Source: Simplicispira lacusdiani (GTDB taxonomy: Bacteria > Pseudomonadota > Gammaproteobacteria > Burkholderiales > Burkholderiaceae_C). Taken from it: a DNA stretch of 64,000 nucleotides. Positions 22,313 through 31,559 of this stretch are shown in pieces (position 1 is the stretch's first letter; the number at the start of each line of letters is the position of its first letter). The stretch spans positions 352,684 through 416,683 of the forward strand of contig NZ_QXGR01000002.1 in the NCBI RefSeq assembly GCF_003604195.1, read 5' to 3'. Below the pieces are notes generated by a model. That model saw only the letters and a program-made list of their open reading frames with translations, was not told the origin of the DNA and did not search any database. The position numbers were made by a program, and so were the translations under genes.

Positions 22313-23845
22313 ATGACCGCCTCCTCCACCTCCCTTTTCGACACCGTCCTGCAGCAACTGGGCCTGGACCTCGCCCCCTGGCGTGGCCCCGACCTGGCCG
22401 TGCGCGCGCCACGCGACGGCGCCGTCTACACCCGGCTGGCCAGCCACGGCCCCGTACAGGCCCAAGCCCTGATCGACGAAGCGCACGCCGCCTTCCTGCA
22501 GTGGCGCGCCACGCCCGCCCCGGTGCGCGGCGAACTGGTGCGCCGCCTGGGCCAGAAGCTGCGCCAGCACAAGGAGGCCCTGGGCCTGCTGGTGTCGCTG
22601 GAGGCGGGCAAGGTGCGCTCCGAAGGACTGGGCGAGGTGCAGGAAATGATCGACATCTGCGACTTCGCCGTGGGCCTGTCGCGCCAGCTGCACGGCCTAA
22701 CGATCGCCAGCGAGCGCCCCGGCCACCGCATGATGGAAACCTGGCACCCGGTGGGCGTGGTCGGCGTGATCTCGGCCTTCAACTTCCCCGTGGCCGTGTG
22801 GGCCTGGAACGCCGCGCTGGCCCTGGTGTGCGGCAACGCCGTGGCCTGGAAACCGTCGGAAAAGACGCCGCTGTGCGCCATCGCCTGCCACCACCTGCTG
22901 CGCCAGACGCTGGCCGAATTCAGTGCCGAGCAGGGCGTGGCCGCCCCCACCGCCCTGTCCACCCTGCTGCTGGGCGGACGCGAGGTGGGCGAGCTGCTCG
23001 CGCGCTCGCCGCGCGTGCCCGTGCTCAGCGCCACCGGCAGCACGCGCATGGGCCGCGCCGTGGCGGTGGACGTGGCGCAGCGCTTTGGCCGCAGCATCCT
23101 GGAGCTGGGCGGCAACAACGCCATGGTGGTCATGCCCAGCGCCGATCTGGAACTGGCCGCGCGCGCCATCACCTTCGCCGCCGTGGGCACGGCGGGCCAG
23201 CGCTGCACCACGCTGCGCCGCCTGATCGTGCACCGCGACGTGGCCGCGCCACTGCTGGCACGGCTGGAAAAGATCTACGCCAGCGTGCGCGTGGGCGACC
23301 CTTTGGCGGACGGCGTGCTCGTCGGCCCGCTGGTGGACCGCGCTTCTTTCGAGCAGATGCAAAGCGCACTGGCCCAGGCGCGTGAACAGGGCGGCACGGT
23401 GCACGGCGGTGAGCGCGAATGCGCCGCGCTGGGCGAGGACGCCTGGTACGCCCGCCCGGCCCTGGTGCGCATGCCCACGCAGAGCGCGGTGGTGCAGCAC
23501 GAAACCTTCGCACCCATCCTCTATGTGCTGACCTGCACCTGCCTGGACGAAGCCATCGCGCTGCAAAACGGCGTGCCGCAAGGCCTGTCATCGGCCATCT
23601 TCACCACCGACCTGCGCGAGGCCGAGCGCTTCCTCTCCAGCACCGGCAGCGACTGCGGCATCACCAACGTGAACATCGGCACCTCGGGCGCCGAGATCGG
23701 CGGCGCCTTCGGCGGCGAAAAGGAAACCGGTGGCGGCCGCGAATCGGGCTCCGACGCCTGGAAGGGCTACATGCGCCGCGCGACCAACACCATCAACTAC
23801 AGCGACGCGCTGCCGCTGGCCCAAGGCGTGCGTTTCGACGTGTAG
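22313..23845 (+). CDS. amaB: ALDH7-family dehydrogenase, probable L-piperidine-6-carboxylate / aminoadipate semialdehyde dehydrogenase
   Basis: It oxidises 2-aminoadipate 6-semialdehyde (in equilibrium with piperideine-6-carboxylate) to 2-aminoadipate with NAD in lysine/pipecolate catabolism. The 510-residue protein has the ALDH fold: GVVGVISAFNFPVAVWAWN (cofactor entry), ELGGNNAM with catalytic Glu 264, and GTAGQRCTTLRR with nucleophile Cys 298. ELGGNNA, GQRCTTLRR and the tail GGAFGGEKETGGGRESGSD are ALDH7/AmaB signatures. The ATG at 22313 was chosen because the family core starts soon after; upstream in-frame codons run through the leader hairpin. It is followed by a family-2 repeat, then the DAO-type oxidase gene. 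Confidence 0.88.
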   Translation: MTASSTSLFDTVLQQLGLDLAPWRGPDLAVRAPRDGAVYTRLASHGPVQAQALIDEAHAAFLQWRATPAPVRGELVRRLGQKLRQHKEALGLLVSLEAGKVRSEGLGEVQEMIDICDFAVGLSRQLHGLTIASERPGHRMMETWHPVGVVGVISAFNFPVAVWAWNAALALVCGNAVAWKPSEKTPLCAIACHHLLRQTLAEFSAEQGVAAPTALSTLLLGGREVGELLARSPRVPVLSATGSTRMGRAVAVDVAQRFGRSILELGGNNAMVVMPSADLELAARAITFAAVGTAGQRCTTLRRLIVHRDVAAPLLARLEKIYASVRVGDPLADGVLVGPLVDRASFEQMQSALAQAREQGGTVHGGERECAALGEDAWYARPALVRMPTQSAVVQHETFAPILYVLTCTCLDEAIALQNGVPQGLSSAIFTTDLREAERFLSSTGSDCGITNVNIGTSGAEIGGAFGGEKETGGGRESGSDAWKGYMRRATNTINYSDALPLAQGVRFDV

Positions 23846-23852
23846 AGAAAAG

Positions 23853-23960
23853 AACACCCCCCTGAGTCGCTTCGCGCCTTCCCCCCTCTCCTGCGGGAGG
23901 GGAGACGCACCCAGTGGCCGGGCAAAGCCCGCTCCACGGGTGCCCTGGTCTGGCGCGGCG
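23853..23960 (+). repeat. Family-2 3'-end repeat downstream of the aldehyde dehydrogenase gene
   Basis: Nine bases after the stop: AACACCCCCCTGAGTCGCTT, CGCGCCTTCCCCCCTCTC, CTGCGGGAGGGGAGACGC. This is the only copy on the plus strand; its gene is also on the plus strand. Confidence 0.7.
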
Positions 23961-23986
23961 CCCCTGTCACCGAAGGTGGGCACACC

Positions 23987-25183
23987 ATGGCTTCTTCCTC
24001 CTCGCACACACACATCGCCATCATCGGCGGCGGCGCCATCGGTAGCGCCATCGCCTATTTCCTGACACGGCAGCACCCGGACTGCCAGGTCACCGTGGTC
24101 GAGCGCGACCCCAGCTACGCACGCGCCTCGTCGGCGTTGTCTGCCAGCTCGATCCGGCAGCAGTTCTCCAGCCCGATCAACATTGCCATCTCGCAGTTTG
24201 GCATTGAATTTCTGCGCGACATCGGCACGCGCTTGCAGGTGGAGGGCGACCGCCCGGACATCGGCCTGGTGGAGGCGGGCTACCTGTACCTGGCCAGCCC
24301 GGCGGGCGAGGCCGTGCTGCGCGACAACCATGCGGTGCAGCGCAGCATGGGCGCCGACGTGGCCTTGCTCACGCCCGATGCGCTGCGCGAGCGCTTTCCC
24401 TGGCTGTCCACGGACGGCGTCTCGCTCGGCTCGCTGGACCTCTCCAGCGAGGGCTGGTTCGACGGCTACAGCCTGCTGCAGGCCCTGCGGCGCAAGGCCC
24501 AGGCCCAGGGCGTGCGCTATGTGCAGGCCGAGGCGGTGGGCGTGGACACGCAGGCCAGCGGCGGCGTGCAACACATCCGCGCGCTGCGCCTGGCGGACGG
24601 CCAGCGGCTGGAATGCTGCGCCGTGGTCAACGCCGCAGGCGCCTGGGCGCGCCCGATGGCGCAGTGGCTGGACATTGACCTTCCGGTGTTTGGCAAGCGG
24701 CGCACGGTGTTCCACTTCACCTGCCCCGAGGCGCTGCCCGGCTGCCCGCTGCTCATCGATCCCTCGGGCATCTGGCTGCGACCCGAGGGCACGGGCTTCA
24801 TCGCGGGCTATGCCCCACCCGAAGACGCGGACCCCGACGACGCGCCGCTGGACCCGGACCACGCGGCTTTCGAGGACCATGTCTGGCCCACGCTGGCAGA
24901 ACGCATCCCGGCCTTCGAGGCGCTGCGCCTGCGCAGCACCTGGGCGGGCTACTACGAGATGAATGCGTTCGACCACAACGCCATCCTGGGCCTGCACCCG
25001 GCCTGCGACAACCTGTACTTCGCCAACGGCTTCTCCGGCCACGGCCTGCAGCAGTGCCCGGCCATCGGGCGCGGCCTGGCCGAGCTCATCCTCACCGGCC
25101 GCTGGCAAACGCTGGACCTGGAACCCCTGGCCTTCCAGCGCCTTCTCGACAACCGCCCCCTGCTCGAACGCAATGTCATCTGA
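23987..25183 (+). CDS. FAD-dependent oxidoreductase of the DAO family
   Basis: This 398-residue flavoprotein has an N-terminal dinucleotide-binding motif IAIIGGGAIGSAIAYFL, the Glu of VVERDPSYA, and SASSIRQQFSSPINI, which is reminiscent of the FOXRED1/sarcosine-oxidase branch. It also has VVNAAGAWARP and a C-terminal FANGFSGHGLQQCPAIGRGL flavin-binding stretch. Such enzymes oxidise the C-N bond of secondary or N-methyl amino acids. Because it follows an AmaB-type dehydrogenase, a pipecolate-oxidase-like role (AmaA) is an attractive inference, not shown by any motif. The ThDP-enzyme gene starts 11 bases before its stop, so the two are translationally coupled. Confidence 0.88.
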   Translation: MASSSSHTHIAIIGGGAIGSAIAYFLTRQHPDCQVTVVERDPSYARASSALSASSIRQQFSSPINIAISQFGIEFLRDIGTRLQVEGDRPDIGLVEAGYLYLASPAGEAVLRDNHAVQRSMGADVALLTPDALRERFPWLSTDGVSLGSLDLSSEGWFDGYSLLQALRRKAQAQGVRYVQAEAVGVDTQASGGVQHIRALRLADGQRLECCAVVNAAGAWARPMAQWLDIDLPVFGKRRTVFHFTCPEALPGCPLLIDPSGIWLRPEGTGFIAGYAPPEDADPDDAPLDPDHAAFEDHVWPTLAERIPAFEALRLRSTWAGYYEMNAFDHNAILGLHPACDNLYFANGFSGHGLQQCPAIGRGLAELILTGRWQTLDLEPLAFQRLLDNRPLLERNVI

Positions 25184-26864
25184 AACCACCCCCACCACTC
25201 CGCGTACCGGCGGCCAGATCCTCGTCGACCAGCTCGTGCTGCACGGCGTGCAGCACATCTTCTGCGTGCCCGGCGAGAGCTACCTCGCCGTGCTCGACGC
25301 GCTGCACGACGCGCCCATCGCACTGACGGTGTGCCGCCAGGAAGGCGGCGCGGCCATGATGGCCGAGGCGCACGGCAAGCTCACCGGGCGGCCCGGCGTG
25401 TGCTTCGTCACGCGCGGCCCCGGCGCCACCAACGCGGCGGCGGGCGTGCACATCGCCATGCAGGATTCCACGCCCATGGTGCTGTTCGTCGGCCAGATCG
25501 AGCGCGGCGCACGCGGACGCGAGGCCTTCCAGGAGGTGGACTACCGCGCCGCCTTCGGCCCGCTCGCCAAGTGGGCCACCGAGGTGGACGACGCGCGCCG
25601 CCTGCCCGAGATCGTGGCGCGCGCCTTCAGCGTGGCCTGCAGCGGGCGCCCCGGCCCGGTGGTGGTGGCCCTGCCCGAGGACATGCTGGTCGAGCGCGCC
25701 GAGGCGCCTGCCGCGCGCACGCTCCAGCCCATCGAAAGCGCTCCAAGTCCGGCGCAAATGGCTCAACTGCTCGAACGTCTCGGTCAGGCACGCAACCCGG
25801 TGGCCATCGTCGGCGGCAGCCGCTGGAACGCCGAGGCCGTGGCGCGCTTCCAGGACTTCGCCGCCGCCCACGCCCTGCCCGTGGCGTGTTCGTTCCGGCG
25901 CCAGATGCTGTTCGACCACCAACACCCCTGCTACGCGGGCGACCTGGGCCTGGGCGTGAACCCCGCCCTGCTGGCGCGCATCCGCGCGGCGGACCTGCTG
26001 CTGCTCGTCGGCGGCCGCCTGTCGGAAGTGCCCTCGCAGGGCTACACCCTGCTCGACATCCCCACACCGCAGATCCCGCTGGTGCATGTGCACCCCGACC
26101 CCGATGAGCTGGGCCGCGTCTACCAGGCGCAGCTGCCCATCAACGCCACGCCCACGGCCTTTTGCGCTGCCCTGCCCAGCACGGCGGCGCAAGCGCCCCG
26201 TGCCGAGCGCCAGCAGGCCGTGCACGAAGCCCATGCCGCCTACCAGGCCTGGAGCGACCCGGCGCCGATCCGCATCCCGGGCGAGCTGCAAATGGGCGCG
26301 GTGATGCAGCACCTGCGCGCGGCGCTGCCGCAAGACACGGTGTTCTGCAACGGCGCGGGCAACTTCGCCACCTGGGTGCACCGCTTCTGGCCGTTCCGCC
26401 AGTTCGGCACGCAGCTCGCGCCCACCAGCGGCAGCATGGGCTACGGCCTGCCGGCCGGCGTGGGCGCGCAGCGCCTGTGGCCCGAGCGCACGGTGGTGGT
26501 GTTCGCGGGTGACGGCGACTTCCTCATGCACGGCCAGGAATTCGCCACCGCCGTGCAGTACCGGCTGCCCATCATCGTGGTGCTGCTGGACAACGGCATG
26601 TACGGCACCATCCGCATGCACCAGGAGCGCGAGTACCCGCACCGCGTCAGCGGCACGGCCTTGCAAAACCCCGATTTCGCGGCCTACGCCCAGGCCTTCG
26701 GCGGCCACGGCACGCGCGTGGAACGCACCGAGGACTTCGCCCCGGCGCTGGCCCGCCTGCGTGCACAGGCCCAGGCCACGCGGCTGCCCGCGCTGCTGCA
26801 CTGTCTCATCGACCCCGAGGCGATCACCCCGGGGCGCTCGCTGAGCCAGATCCGGGGCGGGTGA
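25173..26864 (+). CDS. Thiamine diphosphate-dependent enzyme, acetolactate synthase-like
   Basis: This 563-residue protein has the three ThDP-enzyme domains: an N-terminal Pyr domain (HIFCVPGESYLAVLDAL with the cofactor-activating Glu in CRQEGGAAMMAEA), a central domain (NPVAIVGGSRW) and a C-terminal PP domain with GDGDFLMHGQEFATAVQY followed by LLDNGMYG, the GDG...N metal/diphosphate motif. The family includes acetolactate synthase, benzoylformate decarboxylase and oxo-acid decarboxylases. With no small regulatory subunit and this catabolic setting, it is more likely a 2-oxo-acid decarboxylase or carboligase than biosynthetic ALS. It overlaps the oxidase gene by 11 bases and converges, after 13 bp, on the aminotransferase gene. 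Confidence 0.9.
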   Translation: MSSETTPTTPRTGGQILVDQLVLHGVQHIFCVPGESYLAVLDALHDAPIALTVCRQEGGAAMMAEAHGKLTGRPGVCFVTRGPGATNAAAGVHIAMQDSTPMVLFVGQIERGARGREAFQEVDYRAAFGPLAKWATEVDDARRLPEIVARAFSVACSGRPGPVVVALPEDMLVERAEAPAARTLQPIESAPSPAQMAQLLERLGQARNPVAIVGGSRWNAEAVARFQDFAAAHALPVACSFRRQMLFDHQHPCYAGDLGLGVNPALLARIRAADLLLLVGGRLSEVPSQGYTLLDIPTPQIPLVHVHPDPDELGRVYQAQLPINATPTAFCAALPSTAAQAPRAERQQAVHEAHAAYQAWSDPAPIRIPGELQMGAVMQHLRAALPQDTVFCNGAGNFATWVHRFWPFRQFGTQLAPTSGSMGYGLPAGVGAQRLWPERTVVVFAGDGDFLMHGQEFATAVQYRLPIIVVLLDNGMYGTIRMHQEREYPHRVSGTALQNPDFAAYAQAFGGHGTRVERTEDFAPALARLRAQAQATRLPALLHCLIDPEAITPGRSLSQIRGG

Positions 26865-26877
26865 AGCCCCGGGGCCG

Positions 26878-28014
26878 TCAGCCCTGCTGGATGCGCTCGA
26901 TGGCCGAGCGCAGGTGGCCCACCGTGCGCTCCACGTTGTGCCACTTCTCCAGGCCGAACAGGCCGATGCGGAAGCTCTTGAAGTCTGGCCCCTCGTCGCA
27001 CTGCAGCGGCACGCCCGAGGCCGTCTGCAGGCCCACGGCGGCGAACTTGCTGGCGTTCTGGATGCCGGGGTCCGTGGTGTAGCTGACCACCACGCCGGGT
27101 GCCTTCCAGCCCTCGGCGGCCACACTGGGGAAGCCGCGCGATTCGAGCAGCGCACGCACCTGGGCACCGAGTTCGATCTGCTCCTGGCGCACCTTGGCAA
27201 AGCCGTATTCCCGCGTTTCCTGCATCACGTCGCGCAGGCGCACCAGCGCGTCGGTGGGCATGGTGGTGTGGTAGGCATGCTGGCCTTTTTCGTAGCCTTC
27301 GGCGATTTGCATCCACTTCTTCAGGTCGCACGCGAAGCTGCTGCTGGTCGTGCCGTCGATGGCCTGGCGCGCGCGTTCGCTGAGCATCACCATGGCGCAG
27401 CAGGGCGAGCCGCTCCAGCCCTTTTGCGGGGCGGAGATCAGCACGTCCACGCCGGTGGCCTGCATGTCCACCCACATGGCGCCGGAGGCGATGCAGTCGA
27501 GCACAAACAGCGCGCCCACCTCATGCGCGGCGGCGCTCACGGTGCGGATGTAGTCGTCAGAGAGGATGATGCCGCTGGCCGTTTCCACGTGCGGCGCGAA
27601 CACCACCTTGGGCTGCTCGGCGCGGATGGCGGCCGCCACTTCCTCGGCCGGGCACGGCGCCCAGGGCGCCTGCGGGCCGTCGCCCTGCTTGCGGGCCTTG
27701 CAAACCACGGCGCCGCCGCCCAGGCCGGTGTCGGCGTCGAAAATCTGGCTCCAGCGGAAGCTGAACCAGCCGTTGCGCACGATCAGCACTTTCTGCTTGT
27801 TGGCGAACTGGCGCGCCACGGCCTCCATGCCGAAGGTGCCGCTGCCGGGCACCAGCACGGCGGTGTGGGCGCCATAGACCTCCTTGAGCGTGGCCAGGAT
27901 GTCCTGCATGACGCCGGTGAAGCGCTTGGACATGTGGTTGAGCGCGCGGTCGGTATAGACGACCGAGAATTCGAGCAAGCCGTCGGGATCGATGTCGGGC
28001 AGAAGGCCGGGCAT
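26878..28014 (-). CDS. Class V PLP-dependent aminotransferase (alanine-glyoxylate / AEP transaminase-like)
   Basis: This 378-residue fold-type I enzyme begins MPGLLPDIDPDGLLEFSVVY. It has VLVPGSGTFGMEAVARQFA (phosphate-binding loop), VFAPHVETASGI, FVLDCIASGAMWVDM (PLP-ring Asp) and SAPQKGWSGSP with the Schiff-base Lys 198. It is related to serine/alanine:glyoxylate aminotransferases and 2-aminoethylphosphonate transaminases; no phosphonate genes are nearby, so an amino-acid or glyoxylate role is more likely. It is convergent with the ThDP-enzyme gene, 13 bp away, and may belong to the same metabolic theme, for example transamination of 2-aminoadipate. That link is inference. Confidence 0.9.
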   Translation of the reverse strand: MPGLLPDIDPDGLLEFSVVYTDRALNHMSKRFTGVMQDILATLKEVYGAHTAVLVPGSGTFGMEAVARQFANKQKVLIVRNGWFSFRWSQIFDADTGLGGGAVVCKARKQGDGPQAPWAPCPAEEVAAAIRAEQPKVVFAPHVETASGIILSDDYIRTVSAAAHEVGALFVLDCIASGAMWVDMQATGVDVLISAPQKGWSGSPCCAMVMLSERARQAIDGTTSSSFACDLKKWMQIAEGYEKGQHAYHTTMPTDALVRLRDVMQETREYGFAKVRQEQIELGAQVRALLESRGFPSVAAEGWKAPGVVVSYTTDPGIQNASKFAAVGLQTASGVPLQCDEGPDFKSFRIGLFGLEKWHNVERTVGHLRSAIERIQQG

Positions 28015-28146
28015 GAGAGGTACTCCGTTCGTAGGGAAGCGAAAGGCCGCGCCCGGCCGATGGCCCGGCGCGGCATCAAAGCGTTTCAGCTTAGCACGGC
28101 CTCCTCGCCCGCACGGGCACCTCCCCACGGGCGTGCGGGCCTTGTC

Positions 28147-31100
28147 TCACCAGGTATCGACGAAGCGCGGACTCAGCGCGCCCACGCGCGCCGAGGCCAG
28201 GCCGCGCGCCAGCCAGGCGCGCGTTTCCGCCGGGTCGATGACGGCGTCAATCTCCAGCGTGGCAGCCATGTGCATGGCCTCGCCATTGGCGTAGGACTTG
28301 GTCACGAGCTTCTGGAACAGCGCGTCGCGCTCGGCGCCTTCGGGCAGGGCCTCCAGCTCCTTGCGGAAGCCCAGGCGCACCGCGCCCTCCAGCCCCATGG
28401 CGCCGAACTCGCCCGTGGGCCAGGCGATGGTGAACACCGGCGCATGGAAGCCCCCGGCCGCCATGCCCATGGCGCCCAGGCCGTAGCCCTTGCGCAGCAC
28501 CACGCTGAAGAACGGCACGCGCAGGTGCGCGGCGGTGACGAACAAACGGCTCACATGGCGCACCTGCGCCGTCTGCTCGACCTCGGGACCGACCATGAAG
28601 CCGGGCGTGTCCACCAGGCTCACCAGCGGCAGGCCGTGCGCGTTGCACAGCTGCATGAAGCGCGCGGCCTTGTCGGCCGCCGGCGCGTCGATGGCGCCGC
28701 CCAGGTGCAGCGGGTTGTTGGCGATCAAGCCCACGGGCCGGCCATCGATGCGTGCCAGCGCCGTGTGGATGCCGGCGCCAAAGCCGGTGCGCAGCATCAG
28801 CAGGCTGCCCTCGTCCACCAGGCCCGCCATGGCGGCGCGCGTGTCGTACACGCGCAGGCGGTTCTCGGGCACCACGGCGCGCAGCAGGCGCTGGTCGGGC
28901 GCGCTCCAGCCCTGCACGCGGCCCTGGAAGAACGACAGGTAGTGGCGCGCGGCCTGCACGGCCTCTTGCTCGTTGTCGACGAGCACGTCGATCACGCCAT
29001 TGGCGTGCTGCACATGGCTGGGGCCGATCTGCTCGGGCTTGAACACGCCCAGGCCGCCTCCCTCGATCATGGCCGGGCCGCCCATGCCGATGTTGCTGGC
29101 GCGCGTGGCGATGATGGCGTCGCAGCAGCCCAGCAGCGCCGCGTTGCCGGCGAAGCAGCGCCCTGCCGCGATGCCCACCACGGGCACCTGGCCCGACAGC
29201 GCGGCGTGGCTGGCGAAGGTGTGCACATGCAGGCCCGCGACCACGGGAATGTCGGTGTCGCCCGGGCGCCCGCCGCCGCCCTCGGCAAACAGCACCACGG
29301 GCAGCTGCTGGTCGAGCGCGATGCCCAGCATGCGGTCGGTCTTGGCGTGGTTGCGCGCGCCCTGGGTGCCCGCGAGCACGGTGGCGTCGTAGGCCATGAC
29401 CACGGTGCGCGCCTTCTCCTCGCCGCACTGCGCGCCGTTGACGGCGCCGATGCCCGTCACCATGCCGTCGGCCGGGGTGTTGGCGATGAGATCGTCCATG
29501 CTGCGGCGGCGCGCCTGCGCGGCCACGGCGAGCTGGCCGTATTCGATGAAGGAGCCGGCGTCGCACAGGTCGGCGATGTTCTCGCGCGCCGTGCGCTGGC
29601 CCTGCGCGTGGCGCTTGCCCACGGCCGCCGTGCGTTGGGCGTCGAGCGTGAAGGCGTGGCGGTCGATGACGCGCTGCAGGTCGGGGCGGATCTGGTCCGG
29701 ATCCTGCGCCGCATCGGGGCCGGTGGCCTGAAGCGCGGCGTCCTGCACCGGGTCCAGCACCAGCAGCGGCTGGCCCTGCGCCACGTAGGCGCCCGGCGCG
29801 GCGGCCAGGCCGCGCACCCGGCCCGCGTGCGGCGCGAGCAGCACATGCTCCATCTTCATGGCTTCGAGCACGGCCAGCTCGGCGCCGGCCGCCACCACGG
29901 CGCCCTCGGCCACGGCGTACTGCACCAGGCGCGCGGGCATGGGGGCGCGGACGGCGTGCGGGTCGGCAGCCTCGGAAGCCAGCGCTTCTTTTGCATGATT
30001 TTGGCCACCAGAGCCCTCCACATCAGCGCCAGCAGCTATGGTTTTGGAAGCATCGAGCAGCGCGGGCAGCACCTCTTCCACCCAGCGCGTGTGCACCTGC
30101 TGGTGCTCCATCTCGGGCCGCTGGGCCAGGGCCTGCAGCAGGGAGACGTTGGTCGCCAGGCCGTCGATGCGGCATTCGGCCAGCGCGCGCTGCGAGCGGC
30201 GCAGCACGTCGGCGAAGCTGCCGCCGCGCGTGGACACGATGAGCTTGGCCAGCAGCGTGTCGTAGTGCGGCGAGGGCGCACGGCCCGCGACCGCGTGCGC
30301 GTCCACGCGCACGCCGGGCCCCGTGGGCAGCGCCAGCCGCGCGATGGTGCCGCTGCCCGGCTGGGCCTGGCCCTGGGCATCCAGCGTTTCGGCGTTGATG
30401 CGCCACTGGATGGCGTGGCCCTGCGCGCGCGGCGGCTGCGCCGGGTCCAGGCCCAGGTCGCGCAGGCGGCGGCCGGCGGCCAGGCGCACCTGCGCTTGCA
30501 CCAGGTCCACGCCCGTCACCTCCTCGGTGATGGTGTGCTCGACCTGCAGGCGCGGGTTGCATTCGATGAAGACGTAGGGCAGATCGGCGGAGGCCAGATC
30601 CACGAGGAACTCGAAGGTGCCCAGGCCCTCGTAGCGCACCTCGCGCGCCATGGCCAGGGCGTCTTGGATGATGCGTTGGCGCAGGGCCTCGGGCAGCGAC
30701 GGGCTGGGCGCGATCTCCACCAACTTCTGGAAGCGCCGCTGCAGCGTGCATTCGCGCTCGCCCAGGGCAATCACTTCGGCGCCGTCGCCCAGCACCTGCA
30801 CCTCGATGTGGCGCGCGTTCACCATCAGGCGCTCGACGTACACGCCCGCCACGCCGAAGGCCGCCTGCGCCTCGCGCCGGCAGGTCTCGTAGGCTGCGGG
30901 CAGCTCGCGCTTGAGCAGCACAGCGCGCATGCCGCGCCCACCACCGCCGCCAATGGCCTTGATGACGATGCCCGCGCCCGCCCCGCCCGCCTGCTGCGCG
31001 TGCCAGAAGGCCTGCGCCTCTTCGAGCGTGACCTCGTGCTGCGTGCCCGGCATCAGAGGCACGCTGCAGCGCGCGGCCAGCGCGCGCGCCTGGGCCTTGT

Positions 31101-31452
31101 CGCCGAACAGCGTGAGCTGCGCGGGCGTGGGGCCGATGAAGCGCAGGCCCGCCGCCTCGCAGGCCTGGGCGAAGTCGGCGCGCTCGCTCAGAAAGCCGTA
31201 ACCGGGGTGCACGGCATCCACGCCGCGCTCGCGCGCCAGAGCGATGATCCGCGCACCATCGAGGTAAGCCGCCGGGCCCGTGGCGCCGAGCGCGACGGCC
31301 TCGGTGGCCGCCTGCACATGGGGCGCACCGGCATCGTCGTCGGCATACACCGCGACGCTGGGAATCCCCAGGTCGTGCAAGGCGCGCACGATGCGCAGCG
31401 CCACCTCGCCACGGTTGGCGATCAGAACTTTGGAAAAGACCGGCGTGTTCAT
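28147..31452 (-). CDS. Single-polypeptide acyl-CoA carboxylase: biotin carboxylase-BCCP-carboxyltransferase fusion
   Basis: It carboxylates an acyl-CoA using ATP, bicarbonate and covalently bound biotin. Domain order in 1101 residues: biotin carboxylase 1-450 (KVLIANRGEVALRIVRAL, IKAIGGGGGRGMR, FIECNPRLQVEHTITEEVTG); linker; biotinyl domain about 500-575 with EAMKMEH and biotinyl Lys 533; carboxyltransferase about 600-1090, fused beta and alpha halves (IGMGGPAMIEGGGLGVF, SLVDTPGFMVGPEVE). One-chain enzymes of this order and size are known as long-chain acyl-CoA carboxylases (LCC type); the true substrate here is unknown. Residues about 468-490 of the linker are encoded by a family-1 repeat. 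The AMP-ligase gene downstream on the same strand could supply its acyl-CoA. Confidence 0.93.
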   Translation of the reverse strand: MNTPVFSKVLIANRGEVALRIVRALHDLGIPSVAVYADDDAGAPHVQAATEAVALGATGPAAYLDGARIIALARERGVDAVHPGYGFLSERADFAQACEAAGLRFIGPTPAQLTLFGDKAQARALAARCSVPLMPGTQHEVTLEEAQAFWHAQQAGGAGAGIVIKAIGGGGGRGMRAVLLKRELPAAYETCRREAQAAFGVAGVYVERLMVNARHIEVQVLGDGAEVIALGERECTLQRRFQKLVEIAPSPSLPEALRQRIIQDALAMAREVRYEGLGTFEFLVDLASADLPYVFIECNPRLQVEHTITEEVTGVDLVQAQVRLAAGRRLRDLGLDPAQPPRAQGHAIQWRINAETLDAQGQAQPGSGTIARLALPTGPGVRVDAHAVAGRAPSPHYDTLLAKLIVSTRGGSFADVLRRSQRALAECRIDGLATNVSLLQALAQRPEMEHQQVHTRWVEEVLPALLDASKTIAAGADVEGSGGQNHAKEALASEAADPHAVRAPMPARLVQYAVAEGAVVAAGAELAVLEAMKMEHVLLAPHAGRVRGLAAAPGAYVAQGQPLLVLDPVQDAALQATGPDAAQDPDQIRPDLQRVIDRHAFTLDAQRTAAVGKRHAQGQRTARENIADLCDAGSFIEYGQLAVAAQARRRSMDDLIANTPADGMVTGIGAVNGAQCGEEKARTVVMAYDATVLAGTQGARNHAKTDRMLGIALDQQLPVVLFAEGGGGRPGDTDIPVVAGLHVHTFASHAALSGQVPVVGIAAGRCFAGNAALLGCCDAIIATRASNIGMGGPAMIEGGGLGVFKPEQIGPSHVQHANGVIDVLVDNEQEAVQAARHYLSFFQGRVQGWSAPDQRLLRAVVPENRLRVYDTRAAMAGLVDEGSLLMLRTGFGAGIHTALARIDGRPVGLIANNPLHLGGAIDAPAADKAARFMQLCNAHGLPLVSLVDTPGFMVGPEVEQTAQVRHVSRLFVTAAHLRVPFFSVVLRKGYGLGAMGMAAGGFHAPVFTIAWPTGEFGAMGLEGAVRLGFRKELEALPEGAERDALFQKLVTKSYANGEAMHMAATLEIDAVIDPAETRAWLARGLASARVGALSPRFVDTW
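29984..30052 (-). repeat. Family-1 palindromic repeat, in-frame copy in the carboxylase linker
   Basis: On the minus strand, the coding strand: GCTTCCAAAACCATAGCTGC, TGGCGCTGATGTGGAGGGCT, CTGGTGGCCAAAATCATGCA. Unlike the other three coding copies it is read in the forward direction and gives SKTIAAGADVEGSGGQNHAK. Confidence 0.7.
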
Positions 31453-31456
31453 GGTT

Positions 31457-31521
31457 TTGCTTCAGTTTTAATAGCTGCCAGCGCTTTATTTATAAGCCCT
31501 GGAGGCCGATTTTTCATTTAT
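31457..31521 (+). repeat. Family-1 palindromic repeat upstream of the carboxylase gene
   Basis: GCTTCAGTTTTAATAGCTGC, CAGCGCTTTATTTATAAG, CCCTGGAGGCCGATTTTTCA, ending just before the family-2 repeat. It lies 4 bp from the carboxylase ATG, the only intergenic copy at a gene start. Confidence 0.82.
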
Positions 31522-31559
31522 CTCAGTGATTCATGGCGCGGCACGCGAAACTGGCGTGG

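Noticed and set aside
25730..25770. Possible family-1 repeat in the ThDP-enzyme gene
   Set aside because: Only AGCGCT and a short A-rich stretch match; the palindromic box and the T-rich end are absent.
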